Shown: positions 16,194 through 25,566, counted from the stretch's first letter. The stretch: 64,000 bases of DNA from Marvinbryantia formatexigens DSM 14469 (GCF_025148285.1 NZ_CP102268.1:992001-1056000), one strand, 5' to 3'. The notes: a model not told the origin generated them from the sequence alone. Numbers and translations are program-made.

Positions 16194-17176
16194 AAAGCGG
16201 CGTAGCGACACCGGAGTTAAATCTGATTGCGGAAATGGCGGATTTGTTTGAGGTATCCATTGATGCGCTGATAGGATATCAGTTCCGGAACAACGACAGA
16301 CAAAATGTGATCGCAAGATTAAAGCAGTATCTCCACGACAGAAGCAGCGAAGATGTTTACGCAGATATTGAAAAATCGCTGCAGCGCTATCCGAATTGTT
16401 TTGAGATGGCCTATTACAGCGCGCGGATATATCGTGTAAGAGGTCTTTGTCAGAATAAACCCGAATACTCCAGAAGAGCGCTTGCTCTGTATCAACGTGC
16501 GTGTATGATGATTGGACAGAATACCGACCCGGAGGTCAGCGAAATCTCTGTCCGCAATGAAATGGCAGATATTTACCTCACGCTTGGTGAATATGATAAA
16601 TGTCTGGAAATATTGAAACAGTACAATCCCTGCCGCTTAAATCATCCGCTTATCGGGCAGACACTGGCATCCGCCTGCGATGACCCGAAAGGAGCTTTGC
16701 CGTATTTATCAATGGCGCTGCTCGACTTAACCAGAACGCATATGTCAATCGTTACGGGATATCTCAATGTCTATTGTAAAACCGGGAATTATCAGGACGC
16801 ACTGCTTCTTGTGGACTGGGCGCTTGCATTCTACCCCGGACTGCGGGTTCCCGGAAAACGAAGCTACATGGACAAAAGTGAAGCAATTCTCTGGGCAGTC
16901 CGGGCGGAGGTTCTATTGTCACTTAATAAAAAAGAGGATGCCATAAACAGTCTCCGTCAGGCAAAAAAGATTGCACTGCTGTTTGACGAAGCGCCCAGCT
17001 ATGACGCATCAAACATTCGCTTTTTCTCCTGCGGGACACCTGCAACCGCTTTCGATGATTTAGGAGAAACTGCAATCATCGGGATTGACAATCTCATATT
17101 GAAACATGAAAAAAACGAATTATCTGATTTATGGAGGAGGGTCAAAGATGAATCACAAACACAAATCTGCCAGTAA
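16194..17176 (+). pseudogene. 3' part of the disrupted XRE/TPR regulator
   Basis: From 16194 the frame reads ESGVATPELNLIAEMADLF, the second half of an XRE domain that fits directly onto the fragment at 9678-9789. About 300 residues follow of helical TPR-like repeats (CFEMAYYSARIYRVRGLC, ISVRNEMADIYLTLGEYDKCLEI, LLSLNKKEDAINSL), as in Rgg/PlcR-like or TPR regulators that sense peptides. An ATG at 16235 could start a truncated protein of 313 residues without a DNA-binding domain. The end overlaps the start of the ABC exporter gene by 29 bases, so the intact regulator was probably translationally coupled to, and controlled, that exporter. Confidence 0.8.
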
Positions 17177-18869
17177 AAAATATATCGCCCAGTTTTACAA
17201 AAAGAATCATGCTTCCTTTTTGATTGCCCTGATTTCCTCACTGCTGACTGCCGCTCTCAACCTCTGGATTGCATGGATGCTGCAGCAGATGGTTGATTTT
17301 GTATCGGGTGTTTCCGGCGCTTTTGGGTTGCCTGTTTTAGTCTGGTACGTTGTCAGCGTGGTCGCAGCGATTCTTCTTCTGAAAACAATGAGTTACTTTT
17401 CCCGGCCGCATTTTATGGAAAAGGCGATGAGACAATATAAGGATTACGCATTCCATAAGCTGACCCAGAAGAACATTTCCGCATTTTATGTTGAAAATAC
17501 CGCGAATTACATATCTGCATTTTCCAATGATGCCGCGACCGTTGAGAATGGTTATTTGGATATGCAATTCAACATTTTGTCTAACATTTTCATGCTGACC
17601 GGTGCATTACTGATGATGCTTATGTATCATCCGCTGATGACAGTTATTGCCCGCGCATTTTTCCTGCTGCCCATTGGCGTATCCTATATCACAGGGAACC
17701 GCATGGAAACAGCGGAAAGAAACATATCCGAGAAAAACAGTAAGTTAATTGCCACATTAAAAGACAGCCTGAGCGGTTTCTCTATAATCAAAAGCTTCAA
17801 GGCGGAAAATGCCATCTTTGATTTGTTTGCACATAACAACACCGCCGCAGAACAAGCCAAATGTAAAAAGCGGAAGCTGATAACGGTCATCGGCTGTCTG
17901 GCAAGCGTGGCAGGGATTACCGCACAGCTCGGAACGTTTTTAGCCGGTGCCTGGCTCGCTTCATCCGGTCAGGATATCACACCGGGCATACTGATTGCTT
18001 TTATTAATCTGACAGCTTATGTGATTCAGCCAATCCAGGAACTGCCGGAACAGCTCGCATCGAGAAAAGCGGCAATCGCACTGATTGACAAACTCGCTGA
18101 TTCTCTGGAAGGCAATGTACGTGATGAAGGTATGCACATTCCAAATCAGTTAAACACCGGGATTACGATGAAAAATGTTACGTTTGGTTATGATGCAGAA
18201 TGTGATGTTCTGCACAATATCAGCACTGCCTTCGATGCCGGGAAAAAATACGCAATCGTGGGAACCTCCGGCAGCGGAAAATCTACGCTTCTGAATTTGC
18301 TTATGGCGAGTCACGGAAACTACTCCGGACAAATCTGCTATGACGGACAGGAAGTAAAGGACATCAGCAGTGAATCGCTGTATGACATCGTTTCGATGAT
18401 TCAGCAGAATGTCTTTATTTTCAACGCCTCTATCCGCGATAATATCACGATGTTCCATGAGTTTCCGGCGGCGGAGGTGGAGCGGGCAATCGAGCTTTCC
18501 GGCCTGTCAAAACTGATAAAGGAGCGTGGTGAGGACTATCTCTGCGGAGAGAATGGCAGCGGATTGTCCGGAGGCGAAAAACAGCGTATCTCCATTGCCC
18601 GCAGCCTGCTCAAAAAGACAAAGGTGCTTCTTGTTGACGAGGCAACCGCAGCCCTGGATACCGAAACCGCCTGTCAGGTATCAGGTGCGATTCTCGGACT
18701 GGAAGGGGTAACGGGTATCGTGGTTACGCACGCCCTTAATGAGACTCTGCTCAGACAATACGATGGCATTATTACGCTGAAAAATGGCTCGATTGTTGAA
18801 TCGGGAACTTTCGATGAACTGATTGCAGAGAAAGGATATTTCTATTCGCTGTTTACGATTTCCCAGTGA
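17148..18869 (+). CDS. ABC transporter, fused membrane and ATPase domains (exporter type)
   Basis: The 573-residue half-transporter has about six transmembrane segments in residues 20-300 and a C-terminal ATPase: Walker A GTSGSGKST at 372-380, signature LSGGEKQR at 473-480, Walker B VLLVDEATAALD at 493-504, and H-loop VVTHAL. No peptidase C39 domain is present. Such proteins homo- or heterodimerise to export drugs, lipids or peptides. GGAGGAGGG precedes ATG 17148. It overlaps the end of the interrupted TPR regulator, suggesting that the regulator once controlled this exporter. No second half-transporter lies nearby, so a homodimer is likely. Substrate unknown. Confidence 0.88.
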   Translation: MNHKHKSASKKYIAQFYKKNHASFLIALISSLLTAALNLWIAWMLQQMVDFVSGVSGAFGLPVLVWYVVSVVAAILLLKTMSYFSRPHFMEKAMRQYKDYAFHKLTQKNISAFYVENTANYISAFSNDAATVENGYLDMQFNILSNIFMLTGALLMMLMYHPLMTVIARAFFLLPIGVSYITGNRMETAERNISEKNSKLIATLKDSLSGFSIIKSFKAENAIFDLFAHNNTAAEQAKCKKRKLITVIGCLASVAGITAQLGTFLAGAWLASSGQDITPGILIAFINLTAYVIQPIQELPEQLASRKAAIALIDKLADSLEGNVRDEGMHIPNQLNTGITMKNVTFGYDAECDVLHNISTAFDAGKKYAIVGTSGSGKSTLLNLLMASHGNYSGQICYDGQEVKDISSESLYDIVSMIQQNVFIFNASIRDNITMFHEFPAAEVERAIELSGLSKLIKERGEDYLCGENGSGLSGGEKQRISIARSLLKKTKVLLVDEATAALDTETACQVSGAILGLEGVTGIVVTHALNETLLRQYDGIITLKNGSIVESGTFDELIAEKGYFYSLFTISQ

Positions 18870-18908
18870 TGCTCCGTCCATGAGCCATCCTGGTCAGCCT
18901 GGTCAATA

Positions 18909-18944
18909 CCTTGGTTAGTACCCTGGTCACTACTACTAACCAGG
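18909..18944 (+). terminator. hairpin after the ABC exporter gene
   Basis: CCTTGGTTAGTA (18909-18920) pairs with TACTAACCAGG (18934-18944) with one bulge. No T-run follows. It is embedded in short CTGGTCA direct repeats. Terminator role is uncertain. Confidence 0.4.
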
Positions 18945-18986
18945 CTCTTAAACATAACCATAATATCCTCTCGTTAATTGTATGAT

Positions 18987-19008
18987 GCCGGGGACAAAAG
19001 TCCCCGGC
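18987..19008. terminator. perfect GC-rich hairpin between convergent genes
   Basis: GCCGGGGAC-AAAA-GTCCCCGGC is a perfect nine-base-pair stem with a tetraloop, 56 bases before the stop of the convergent minus-strand gene at 19064. Without a T-run it may act as a bidirectional barrier. Sequence to its right (CTATGACGCCTGCGGATT) recurs near 53764, so it belongs to a dispersed family. Confidence 0.5.
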
Positions 19009-19063
19009 TATGACGCCTGCGGATTGCAGCGCGCAGATAGTTCTTCATGGTCTCTTTTTTTGC

Positions 19064-19390
19064 TTACAGCAGCTCCTTTACCGCCAGCGCGTCCGCACAT
19101 GCCTGGCAGTCGCAGTAAAGCGCACCCTTTGCTTTGATGTCCTGGGCGTGCGCAAGAACGGCTCCGGCATTTTCTCCGAATACCTTTGCGCCCATATCGG
19201 AACCGGCAAAGGCAATCAGACCATCAATGGTCGTAACATCCGCATCAATCTCCGCAATAAGCGCTTCCTTTGCCGCGGCTTCTTTTTCGGTTCCCACAGC
19301 GTCCAGATACGCCTGTCCCGCAGCCTTCAGCTCTGCGCAGCAGGAAGGCGCGCTGATCATATCCTGTATCTTTTTAATTACTTCACTCAT
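19064..19390 (-). CDS. conserved small cysteine-containing protein of unknown function
   Basis: A 108-residue, mainly helical, acidic protein with paired cysteines: SCC near residue 17 and CDCQAC near residue 95, which could bind a metal or form disulfides. The middle part is Ala/Asp-rich (AEIDADVTTIDGLIAFAGSDMGAKVFGE). Short proteins like this in Lachnospiraceae have, as I recall, been misnamed Hsp90-like, but no Hsp90 motif is present. ATG 19390 follows AAGGAGG; an upstream ATG at 19447 lacks a ribosome site. Monocistronic. I cannot assign a function. Confidence 0.75.
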   Translation of the reverse strand: MSEVIKKIQDMISAPSCCAELKAAGQAYLDAVGTEKEAAAKEALIAEIDADVTTIDGLIAFAGSDMGAKVFGENAGAVLAHAQDIKAKGALYCDCQACADALAVKELL

Positions 19391-19502
19391 TTTGGTACCT
19401 CCTTCTGAAATAAAATGATATCTACAGCCGTTTTTATCATACCACAATTTATATAAAATGGAAAGATTTTCTCCTGCTGTTTTCGCCTTAGATCTGGACT
19501 TC

Positions 19503-19657
19503 GGTTACTGTTCACGCCAGCCTCAAACACTTGCTGTTTGAGGCGTAAGAAGTGATTCAAGTGTGAGCAAATCCCATTCGCGAAGCGAATTCTAAATGGA
19601 TTTAAACGGAGTGAACAGTAACCGGGCTTCGCGACGCAGCAGGTGTTTGAGGCTGGC
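19503..19657. repeat. dispersed palindromic element, copy 1
   Basis: Two perfect arms, GGTTACTGTTCAC (19503-19515) with GTGAACAGTAACC (19611-19623), and GCCAGCCTCAAACAC (19516-19530) with GTGTTTGAGGCTGGC (19643-19657). Inside is the self-complementary TTCGCGAAGCGAA (19577-19589). The two arm pairs cannot both form at once without crossing, suggesting alternative folds. Related sequence recurs at 25500-25566 and 53889-53930. It fills the gap between the 108-residue protein and aroE. Confidence 0.8.
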
Positions 19658-19816
19658 GCAAACAGTAAACAGCTTCCATCTTCTCCTTGCCGATTTCTCC
19701 GGGTGGGCGTATAATACCCTTAGCATTTCCCGCTCGCGGGATCTGTCGCTGCAATAACACAGCGCAAAAGCGCAGCATTTACAGATAGAATTTTACAGAC
19801 AGGAGACTTAAATCAT

Positions 19817-20674
19817 ATGATTACCGGACGCACACGTCTGACCGGGCTTCTTGGAAGTCCGGTCGCGCACAGCATTTCCCCCTTGATGCACAATAAAGCC
19901 TTCCAGCTTCTGGGGCTTGACTATGCGTATCTTTGCTTTGAAGCGAAGGAAGCAGATATGGAAGAGGCGATAAAGTCACTTAAATTTTTGAACGCACGCG
20001 GCTTCAACTGCACGATGCCGGTAAAAATCCGCATGTGCGAGCTTGCCGACAGGCTTTCCCCCGCCGCGGAAATCATCGGCGCTGTCAATACGGTCGTCAT
20101 TGAGGACGGCGTTCTGACCGGACACAATACCGATGGCATCGGCTATATGGCGGCACTCCGGGAGGCTTCGGTAGATGTTATTGGGAAAAAAATGGTGCTC
20201 CTGGGCGGCGGCGGCGCAGCCACGGCGATTGCCGTGCAGGCTGCTCTCGACGGAGTTTCACAGCTTTCGCTCTTTAACCGCAGGGGACGTTCCTGGCAAC
20301 GCGCGCAGAAGCTTGCGGATACCTTGAATGACCGCACCGGCTGCCGCGTTTCCCTGTTTGATATTGCCGACAGCAGTACGTTAAAAAAAGAGCTGGCTGA
20401 CAGCTATCTTCTCACCAACGCGACGCCCGTCGGCATGGCGCCGGATACCGGTGTCAGCCCGGTTCCGGACGTCACAATGCTCCATGAGGAGCTGATTGTC
20501 TCCGATGTCATTTATAATCCGCGCCGGACAAAATTGATGGAAGACGCCCAGAGCCGCGGCTGCCGCACATGCAACGGATTGTATATGTTACTCTACCAGG
20601 GCGCGGAAGCATTTCGTCTCTGGACAGGATGTGACATGCCGGTGGAGGAAATCAAGGCAGAATTTTTCTGCTAA
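19817..20674 (+). CDS. aroE: shikimate dehydrogenase (or quinate/shikimate dehydrogenase)
   Basis: This enzyme reduces 3-dehydroshikimate to shikimate with NADPH. The 285-residue protein has the N-terminal substrate domain with SPVAHSISPLMHN (residues 14-26), catalytic Lys 70 in TMPVK and Asp 106 in GHNTDGIGY. The dinucleotide domain has LLGGGGAATAIAVQAAL and NRRGRS, where the Arg residues suggest NADP preference. TMPVK replaces the more common TVPHK of AroE, so a YdiB-like broader specificity is possible. A GGAGA site precedes ATG. It stands alone between a repeat-rich gap and the convergent MurE-like gene. With the AroD fusion at 8.2 kb it covers two consecutive shikimate-pathway steps. Confidence 0.9.
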   Translation: MITGRTRLTGLLGSPVAHSISPLMHNKAFQLLGLDYAYLCFEAKEADMEEAIKSLKFLNARGFNCTMPVKIRMCELADRLSPAAEIIGAVNTVVIEDGVLTGHNTDGIGYMAALREASVDVIGKKMVLLGGGGAATAIAVQAALDGVSQLSLFNRRGRSWQRAQKLADTLNDRTGCRVSLFDIADSSTLKKELADSYLLTNATPVGMAPDTGVSPVPDVTMLHEELIVSDVIYNPRRTKLMEDAQSRGCRTCNGLYMLLYQGAEAFRLWTGCDMPVEEIKAEFFC

Positions 20675-20689
20675 ACCGGTGCTGATGCA

Positions 20690-22192
20690 TCAGTGCGCCG
20701 CCATCAGCTCCCGCACAATGTTGGCGTCGGTGGGATAGGCATAGAGCCGCCGTCCGATTCTCTGGAACTTTTCGCTGCCTCTTCCCAGAACGAGAACCAG
20801 CGTTTTTTCCGTTCCGGAACCGGCTTTCTCCAGCGCGCTGCGGATGGCGATTCTGCGGTCCGCTATGCAGTCGCAGGCTCCCCCTGCCATTTCCACATAG
20901 CTGCCCACCTCGTCGGCGATCCTGCTCTCATCCTCCATGCCGGGGTCGTCCGATGTCACATAAACATAATCCGAGAACATCCCCGCCAGCACGCCGAGCT
21001 CCCTGCGGCGGTTGAGCGCCTTGCCGCCCGGACAGCCAAACACCGTGATAATCCGGTGAAAGCTCCGGTATTCCTGGAATACCGTCTGGAACAGCTTCTG
21101 GAAGCTGAGCTGATTGTGCGCATAATCCACAATCGCGCAGACCTTCTTATCCCCGCTTTCAAAGACCTCCATTCTTCCCGGAACGGTCGTTTCCGCCAGC
21201 GCTTTTTGCATACAGTGTACCGGTACACCGTACACCTGTGCGGCGGCAATCGCAGCCACAGCGTTTTCTATATTAAAGCTCCCCCTCATTTTCAGCGAAA
21301 ACTGCTCCGTAAACTGCGGACAGGTGACTTCAAAGGTCTGCTTTCCGTCCTTTTCCGGCAGAATCCGGTAGCGGAGCTGCGCCTCATGATGCTGCCCGAA
21401 CGTCACCACGCGCTGCGCCTTCCGCGCTTCTTTCAGAATCTGCTGCGCATAATCGCTGTCCAGGTTCACGCACGCCGTACCGCACTGTCTGAGCAGAGAC
21501 AGCTTCGACTGGAAATAATCTTCAAAATCCCGATGTTCGCCCGGACTGATATGGTCCTCCGATATATTCAGAAAAATACCCACCTGGAAATGCAGCCCGT
21601 CCACCCGGTGATACTTCAGCGCCTGGCTGGAGGTCTCAATCGTCATGTATTCGCTTCCTGCCGCCCTCACCCGCGCGATCAGCTCATAAAGCACCGGCGC
21701 CTCCGGCGTCGTCATCACCGCATCCGAGCGGCAGTTTCCGTCAAAATTTTCCACACTGGAAATAAGCCCCGTTTTCTTTTTGCCCTTTTCCTGCTGCCAT
21801 TCATCCAGCATCGCCCGCAGATACCACGCCGTCGTCGTCTTTCCCTTGGTTCCGGTGATTCCTGTGAGCTTCAGCGCCTCCGGCTCATATTCAAAAAATG
21901 CCGCCGACACCACCGCCATCGCGCGCCGGATATCTTTTACCACAAAGCCTCTGACTGTTTTCGGCGTTCCCCAGCGTTCCTCGCTCATATAGGCAATGCA
22001 GCCATACGCCACAGCCTCCAGCAGGTATTCCGGCAGAAACTCCGCCCCCTTGCAGATAAAGAGCGTGCCGGGAATTACTTCTCTGGAATCACACGTAACC
22101 CACGTAACCGGCGCCGCCTCTTCATTTTTATCCGCACGGCAGAGAAGCCCCTGCTCCCTCAAAATCCGCTCCACATCATGCGTTGTAATCAT
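20690..22192 (-). CDS. MurE-like Mur ligase
   Basis: An ATP-dependent amide ligase of the MurE type, 500 residues. The three domains are visible: N-terminal UDP-binding (VTCDSREVIPGTLFICKGA), central ATPase (GITGTKGKTTT at 111-121, TIETSSQALKYHRVDGLHF, LNISEDHISP) and C-terminal ligase (VDYAHNQLSF, FGCPGGKALNRR, TSDDPG at 414-418). Canonical meso-DAP MurE has DNPR and Lys enzymes have variants such as DDPN; DDPG and the FGCPGG loop are atypical, so it may be a paralogue with another acceptor rather than the housekeeping MurE. ATG 22192 follows AAGGAG; a GTG nine bases upstream overlaps that site. It is convergent with aroE and has no other wall gene beside it. Confidence 0.8.
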   Translation of the reverse strand: MITTHDVERILREQGLLCRADKNEEAAPVTWVTCDSREVIPGTLFICKGAEFLPEYLLEAVAYGCIAYMSEERWGTPKTVRGFVVKDIRRAMAVVSAAFFEYEPEALKLTGITGTKGKTTTAWYLRAMLDEWQQEKGKKKTGLISSVENFDGNCRSDAVMTTPEAPVLYELIARVRAAGSEYMTIETSSQALKYHRVDGLHFQVGIFLNISEDHISPGEHRDFEDYFQSKLSLLRQCGTACVNLDSDYAQQILKEARKAQRVVTFGQHHEAQLRYRILPEKDGKQTFEVTCPQFTEQFSLKMRGSFNIENAVAAIAAAQVYGVPVHCMQKALAETTVPGRMEVFESGDKKVCAIVDYAHNQLSFQKLFQTVFQEYRSFHRIITVFGCPGGKALNRRRELGVLAGMFSDYVYVTSDDPGMEDESRIADEVGSYVEMAGGACDCIADRRIAIRSALEKAGSGTEKTLVLVLGRGSEKFQRIGRRLYAYPTDANIVRELMAAH

Positions 22193-22294
22193 GCCCGCCA
22201 CTCCTTTTCTGTTTCATTTCTGCAGAAAGGATAACTCCGGCATGCATCAGAATTTCTTCAAAACTGTATCAGAGTTGTATCTTTTTTTATTTTT

Positions 22295-23311
22295 CTACCA
22301 GTTTTCGCTTCCATTATAATATCCGTCTGTATACAGTACATCGCAGAACAGCTCTGTATCAATCAATCCATCAATACTCTGCCAGTAGCTCCCGTCTGCA
22401 TCCTCCTTGTACAGACATTCCATAAATACGCCGGGACTTTCTGTCGGTCCGAACATCACGGCAAGTCCGTAGCCTGCGACCGAATCCGGATATTCTTTGA
22501 AGGACTGGTAATTCTCCCCTTCAATCAGGCGGCGCTGCGCCACTGTCCGGAAGGAATCGTATACAATATCCGCCTCCAGCTCCAGATACCCCGGAGAAGA
22601 GGTCACTACCGCACGGTCCGCGCCGCAGACAGCGGCAAAATCCATTCCGGAGATATCCGGGCTGACCTCAAATTCCCGCGAGCCATTCTTCACCAGATTA
22701 CTCTGCAGGTCATCCAGTGAGGAATAGCCAAGCTGCTCTGCCATATACTCCCGCACCCCGTTCCCGACCGCCGACATGTAGTACGCTTTTTTCGTTTCGG
22801 CATCCAGGACCATCGTGACGCATCCTTTTCCACTGTCATCCGTAAATAAATCTTCGTCCAGCGAGAAAGAGAAGATTGCCACCGGAATCTCGTTTTCTCC
22901 CGCAATGAGCGTTCTGCATTCTACCAGATATACTACCCGTTTTGCTAAGTCAAGCTGTTCTTCCTCCAGTGGAAGCAGTCCGTTTGCACACCAGATTTTT
23001 GCTTCCTCCTCACATGCCTGAATATACTCATCCCATTCCGATGTAACGGTATAGTACCATCCCTCGCCGTTTTCCCAGAAAAAATCAGTGCACGCCTCCA
23101 GCTCCTGCCATCTGGAAATCTGGTCCAGCTCAGCCCCGTCCAGGAAATCAATCTCCGCGCGGTCTGAGAGCTGCACCTGCCCGATCAGCCGGCTATCCTG
23201 CCAGTTGCCGTAGGCTTCCGGCAGAAACCAGCCCGCCGCTATGCACAGAGCCAGAACAAGAACTCCCGCCGCATACAGCAGAATCGTTTTTATTTTCTTT
23301 TTATCCGACAT
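22295..23311 (-). CDS. membrane-anchored extracytoplasmic protein of unknown function, in a two-component operon
   Basis: The 338-residue protein has one N-terminal transmembrane anchor (about residues 9-31, ILLYAAGVLVLALCIAAGWFL) and a large acidic extracellular part without recognised motifs. The anchor Cys has no lipobox. AGGAGG precedes the ATG. Its start lies 11 bases inside the end of the histidine kinase gene, so translation is coupled. A secreted accessory protein encoded with a kinase and regulator is typical of envelope-stress sensing, where it may modulate the sensor. I do not recognise the family. Confidence 0.75.
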   Translation of the reverse strand: MSDKKKIKTILLYAAGVLVLALCIAAGWFLPEAYGNWQDSRLIGQVQLSDRAEIDFLDGAELDQISRWQELEACTDFFWENGEGWYYTVTSEWDEYIQACEEEAKIWCANGLLPLEEEQLDLAKRVVYLVECRTLIAGENEIPVAIFSFSLDEDLFTDDSGKGCVTMVLDAETKKAYYMSAVGNGVREYMAEQLGYSSLDDLQSNLVKNGSREFEVSPDISGMDFAAVCGADRAVVTSSPGYLELEADIVYDSFRTVAQRRLIEGENYQSFKEYPDSVAGYGLAVMFGPTESPGVFMECLYKEDADGSYWQSIDGLIDTELFCDVLYTDGYYNGSENW

Positions 23312-24743
23312 CTTTCCTCCTGCGCCTTCTCTGCTCCTGCCATTTCATCTGCGTGTTTCTCAGGCAGACCGTGATTTTGGTTCCCCTGCCCTGCTCGCTC
23401 TCTATTTTCCAGAGCGCCCTGTGAACCTCCAGGATTTTCCGGCAGAGCGCCAGCCCCAGACCGGCTCCGCCCTCCTTGCGCGCACGCGATTTATCCGCCA
23501 TATAAAACGCTTCCGTGATACGGCTCAGCGATTCCTGCGGTATTCCGCGCCCTTCATCCTCCACTGTGATGATATAGCCGGCACCGTTTACAAAGCCCTT
23601 CACCCAGATATGCTGTCCGCTCTCAGACGCCTTGCGGGCATTATCGATAAAATTGATAAATACCGTGGAGAGCAGGTCCCGGTCGCCGTAAATAACGCCC
23701 TTCTGCGCCTGGATTTCCAGCAAAATCCCTTTTTCCTCCAGCGCCGGAGCCACCGCCGCGCCTACCTCCTGCAGGAATTCCTGCACCGGGATTTCCTTCT
23801 GCTGAAAATCCTGCCTGCCCGCCATCATCAGCTCCAGCAGCTTGTAGGAAAGCGACTGCAGACGCTTTCCCTGGTGATAAATATAATTGGCGCACATATC
23901 CGTCTCTTCCCTGGAGAGCTCCATCTGCCGCAGCGTGTCCGCATAGCCGATGATGGAGGTGAGCGGCGTCTTCAGCTCATGCGCAAACGCGGAGGTAAAT
24001 TCCTCCTGCCTCTCCACCTCGCTCTGCAGTTTCTCCATCTGGACGCTCATGGCATCCGCCATCCAGTTGAAGTCCGCCGCCAGCGCGCCGATTTCATCAT
24101 GGCTCTTCACCTGCGCGCGCACGCCATACTGTCCCCCGGCAAAGCTGCGCACCGCCGTGGAAAGCTTTTTCACATTCTTCATAACGGCGAAAATGACAAG
24201 CAGAATCAGCCCGCCCGCCGCCAGGCAGACGAACAGCATCGCCGTCTGGTATCTTGCATACATCTCCGACCGGCTGGTAAACAGCTCGGAAATGTCCGCC
24301 GTCGTCTCTATATACTGCGAAAAGCTGGTGGCGCTCATGACGACAAGATACATTTTGTCGTGCCACTTTACCAGCTCATAGCCAGTATTGTTTTCCGGCG
24401 TCAGGCTCTCCCGGATATTGTGCTCCACCTGCATACCGGTATCCTGATACAGAACGCTGCCGCTTTCGTCGTAAATCCGCGTATTCGTACCCTTTTTTCC
24501 GTCATGCTGGTAGAAGCTCTCCACCAGCCAGTCCACCGACACCTTGGCAAGCTGCTTCTTGGAAAGATTGTGCCGGGTAAGCTCATAGGAATTCTGGAAA
24601 AGCTGGTTTTCCGCCAGGCAGCGCCCGATTTCCTGCTGCAGGCTCCTCTGAAAGCTGTCCTGGATTACCCAGGAGCCTGTCAGAGTGAGAAACAGGATAA
24701 AAATCGGTGTTGTCAAAAAAAATAGTTTCCAGGATAATTTCAT
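23301..24743 (-). CDS. sensor histidine kinase
   Basis: A 480-residue membrane kinase. Residues about 8-30 form the first membrane segment, an extracellular sensor domain follows, the second segment (MLFVCLAAGGLILLVIFAV) lies near 165-185, then a HAMP domain (LSTAVRSFAGGQYGVRAQV). HisKA has the phosphoacceptor in FAHELKTPLTSIIGY, and HATPase_c has the N-box FINFIDNARKA, the G1 motif DEGRGIPQE and GAGLGLALC. ATG follows AGGAGG. The response regulator is 28 bases upstream and the anchored protein overlaps downstream, forming a three-gene operon. The stimulus is unknown; the downstream secreted protein suggests an envelope signal. Confidence 0.92.
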   Translation of the reverse strand: MKLSWKLFFLTTPIFILFLTLTGSWVIQDSFQRSLQQEIGRCLAENQLFQNSYELTRHNLSKKQLAKVSVDWLVESFYQHDGKKGTNTRIYDESGSVLYQDTGMQVEHNIRESLTPENNTGYELVKWHDKMYLVVMSATSFSQYIETTADISELFTSRSEMYARYQTAMLFVCLAAGGLILLVIFAVMKNVKKLSTAVRSFAGGQYGVRAQVKSHDEIGALAADFNWMADAMSVQMEKLQSEVERQEEFTSAFAHELKTPLTSIIGYADTLRQMELSREETDMCANYIYHQGKRLQSLSYKLLELMMAGRQDFQQKEIPVQEFLQEVGAAVAPALEEKGILLEIQAQKGVIYGDRDLLSTVFINFIDNARKASESGQHIWVKGFVNGAGYIITVEDEGRGIPQESLSRITEAFYMADKSRARKEGGAGLGLALCRKILEVHRALWKIESEQGRGTKITVCLRNTQMKWQEQRRRRRKDVG

Positions 24744-24771
24744 TGGTCCTCCTGTTATCTTCCGCCCGGAA

Positions 24772-25425
24772 TTACACCTCCAGCCGGTAGCCTACCTTAT
24801 AAATAGCGGTGATGTGTTCCTCCAGACCGAGTTTTTTCTTTAAGCGCTGCACATGCAGGTCGACGGTTCTGCCCGCCCCGCTGTATTCGCCGCCCCATAC
24901 GCTCTCATAAATGGTTTCCCGGTACAGCGCACGGTTTTTGTTGCGCAGAAATAAAAGCAGCAACTCGTATTCCTTGATGGTAAGATCTACTTCCCTGCCG
25001 CCGCGCTCCACCCTGCGCGACTGCGTGTCAATCTCAATGTCATAGAGCCGCAGCTTCTGCTCCGTTTTCTTATAGCGGCGCAGTACCGTCTCCACGCGCG
25101 CCAGCAGCTCCGCAATCTCAAAGGGCTTTGCGATATAATCCTCCGCGCCCAGCCGCAGCCCCTTTACCTTCTGCTGCGTCTCGCCCATCGCCGTCAGAAA
25201 AATCACCGGAATATCCACCGATTTTGCGTACTCCAGCACCTCATAACCGTTTAGCTTCGGCAGCATGATATCCAGCAGAATCAGGTCATAGCTCTTCTGG
25301 GCAATCTTATCCGCCGCCTCCTCCCCGTCAAAAGCCAGCTCACACTGGTAGCCCGCTTTTACCAGATTCATCCGTATGAGGTTCGCAATAGCTTCCTCAT
25401 CCTCCACAATCAGTATTTTAATCAT
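24772..25425 (-). CDS. OmpR/PhoB-family response regulator
   Basis: A 217-residue two-domain regulator. The receiver has the acidic pair in VEDEE, the phosphorylated Asp in LILLDIMLPKLNG, Thr in FLTAMGE and Lys in YIAKPF. The C-terminal winged helix carries LTIKEYELLLLFLRN and AGRTVDLHVQRLKKKLG, the recognition helix. GGGGGAGAGAA precedes ATG. It is the first gene of the operon with the kinase and the anchored protein. Upstream (25426-25608) is a dispersed palindrome with no obvious promoter. Confidence 0.93.
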   Translation of the reverse strand: MIKILIVEDEEAIANLIRMNLVKAGYQCELAFDGEEAADKIAQKSYDLILLDIMLPKLNGYEVLEYAKSVDIPVIFLTAMGETQQKVKGLRLGAEDYIAKPFEIAELLARVETVLRRYKKTEQKLRLYDIEIDTQSRRVERGGREVDLTIKEYELLLLFLRNKNRALYRETIYESVWGGEYSGAGRTVDLHVQRLKKKLGLEEHITAIYKVGYRLEV

Positions 25426-25499
25426 TTCTCTCCCCCATTTTTATGGCTTTTTTTCATTATACTGAAATCTGCTCCGGATAACAATACGCAATATCACAA

Positions 25500-25566
25500 A
25501 TCCCTTTCGCGAAGCGAATTCTAAATGGATTTGCGAATGTTACTGTGAACGACGTGAACAGTAACA
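25500..25566. repeat. dispersed palindromic element, copy 2
   Basis: A 27-base block at 25506-25532, starting TTCGCGAAGCGAATTC, is identical to 19577-19603 in copy 1. It is followed by GTTACTG ... CAGTAAC arms and GTGAACAGTAAC (25555-25566), also shared with copy 1. This copy is shorter than copy 1. Confidence 0.8.

Noticed and set aside
20693-22234. Plus-strand ORF of 513 codons opposite the MurE-like gene
   Set aside because: Same kind of Arg/His-rich antisense shadow; no ribosome site and no recognisable motif.
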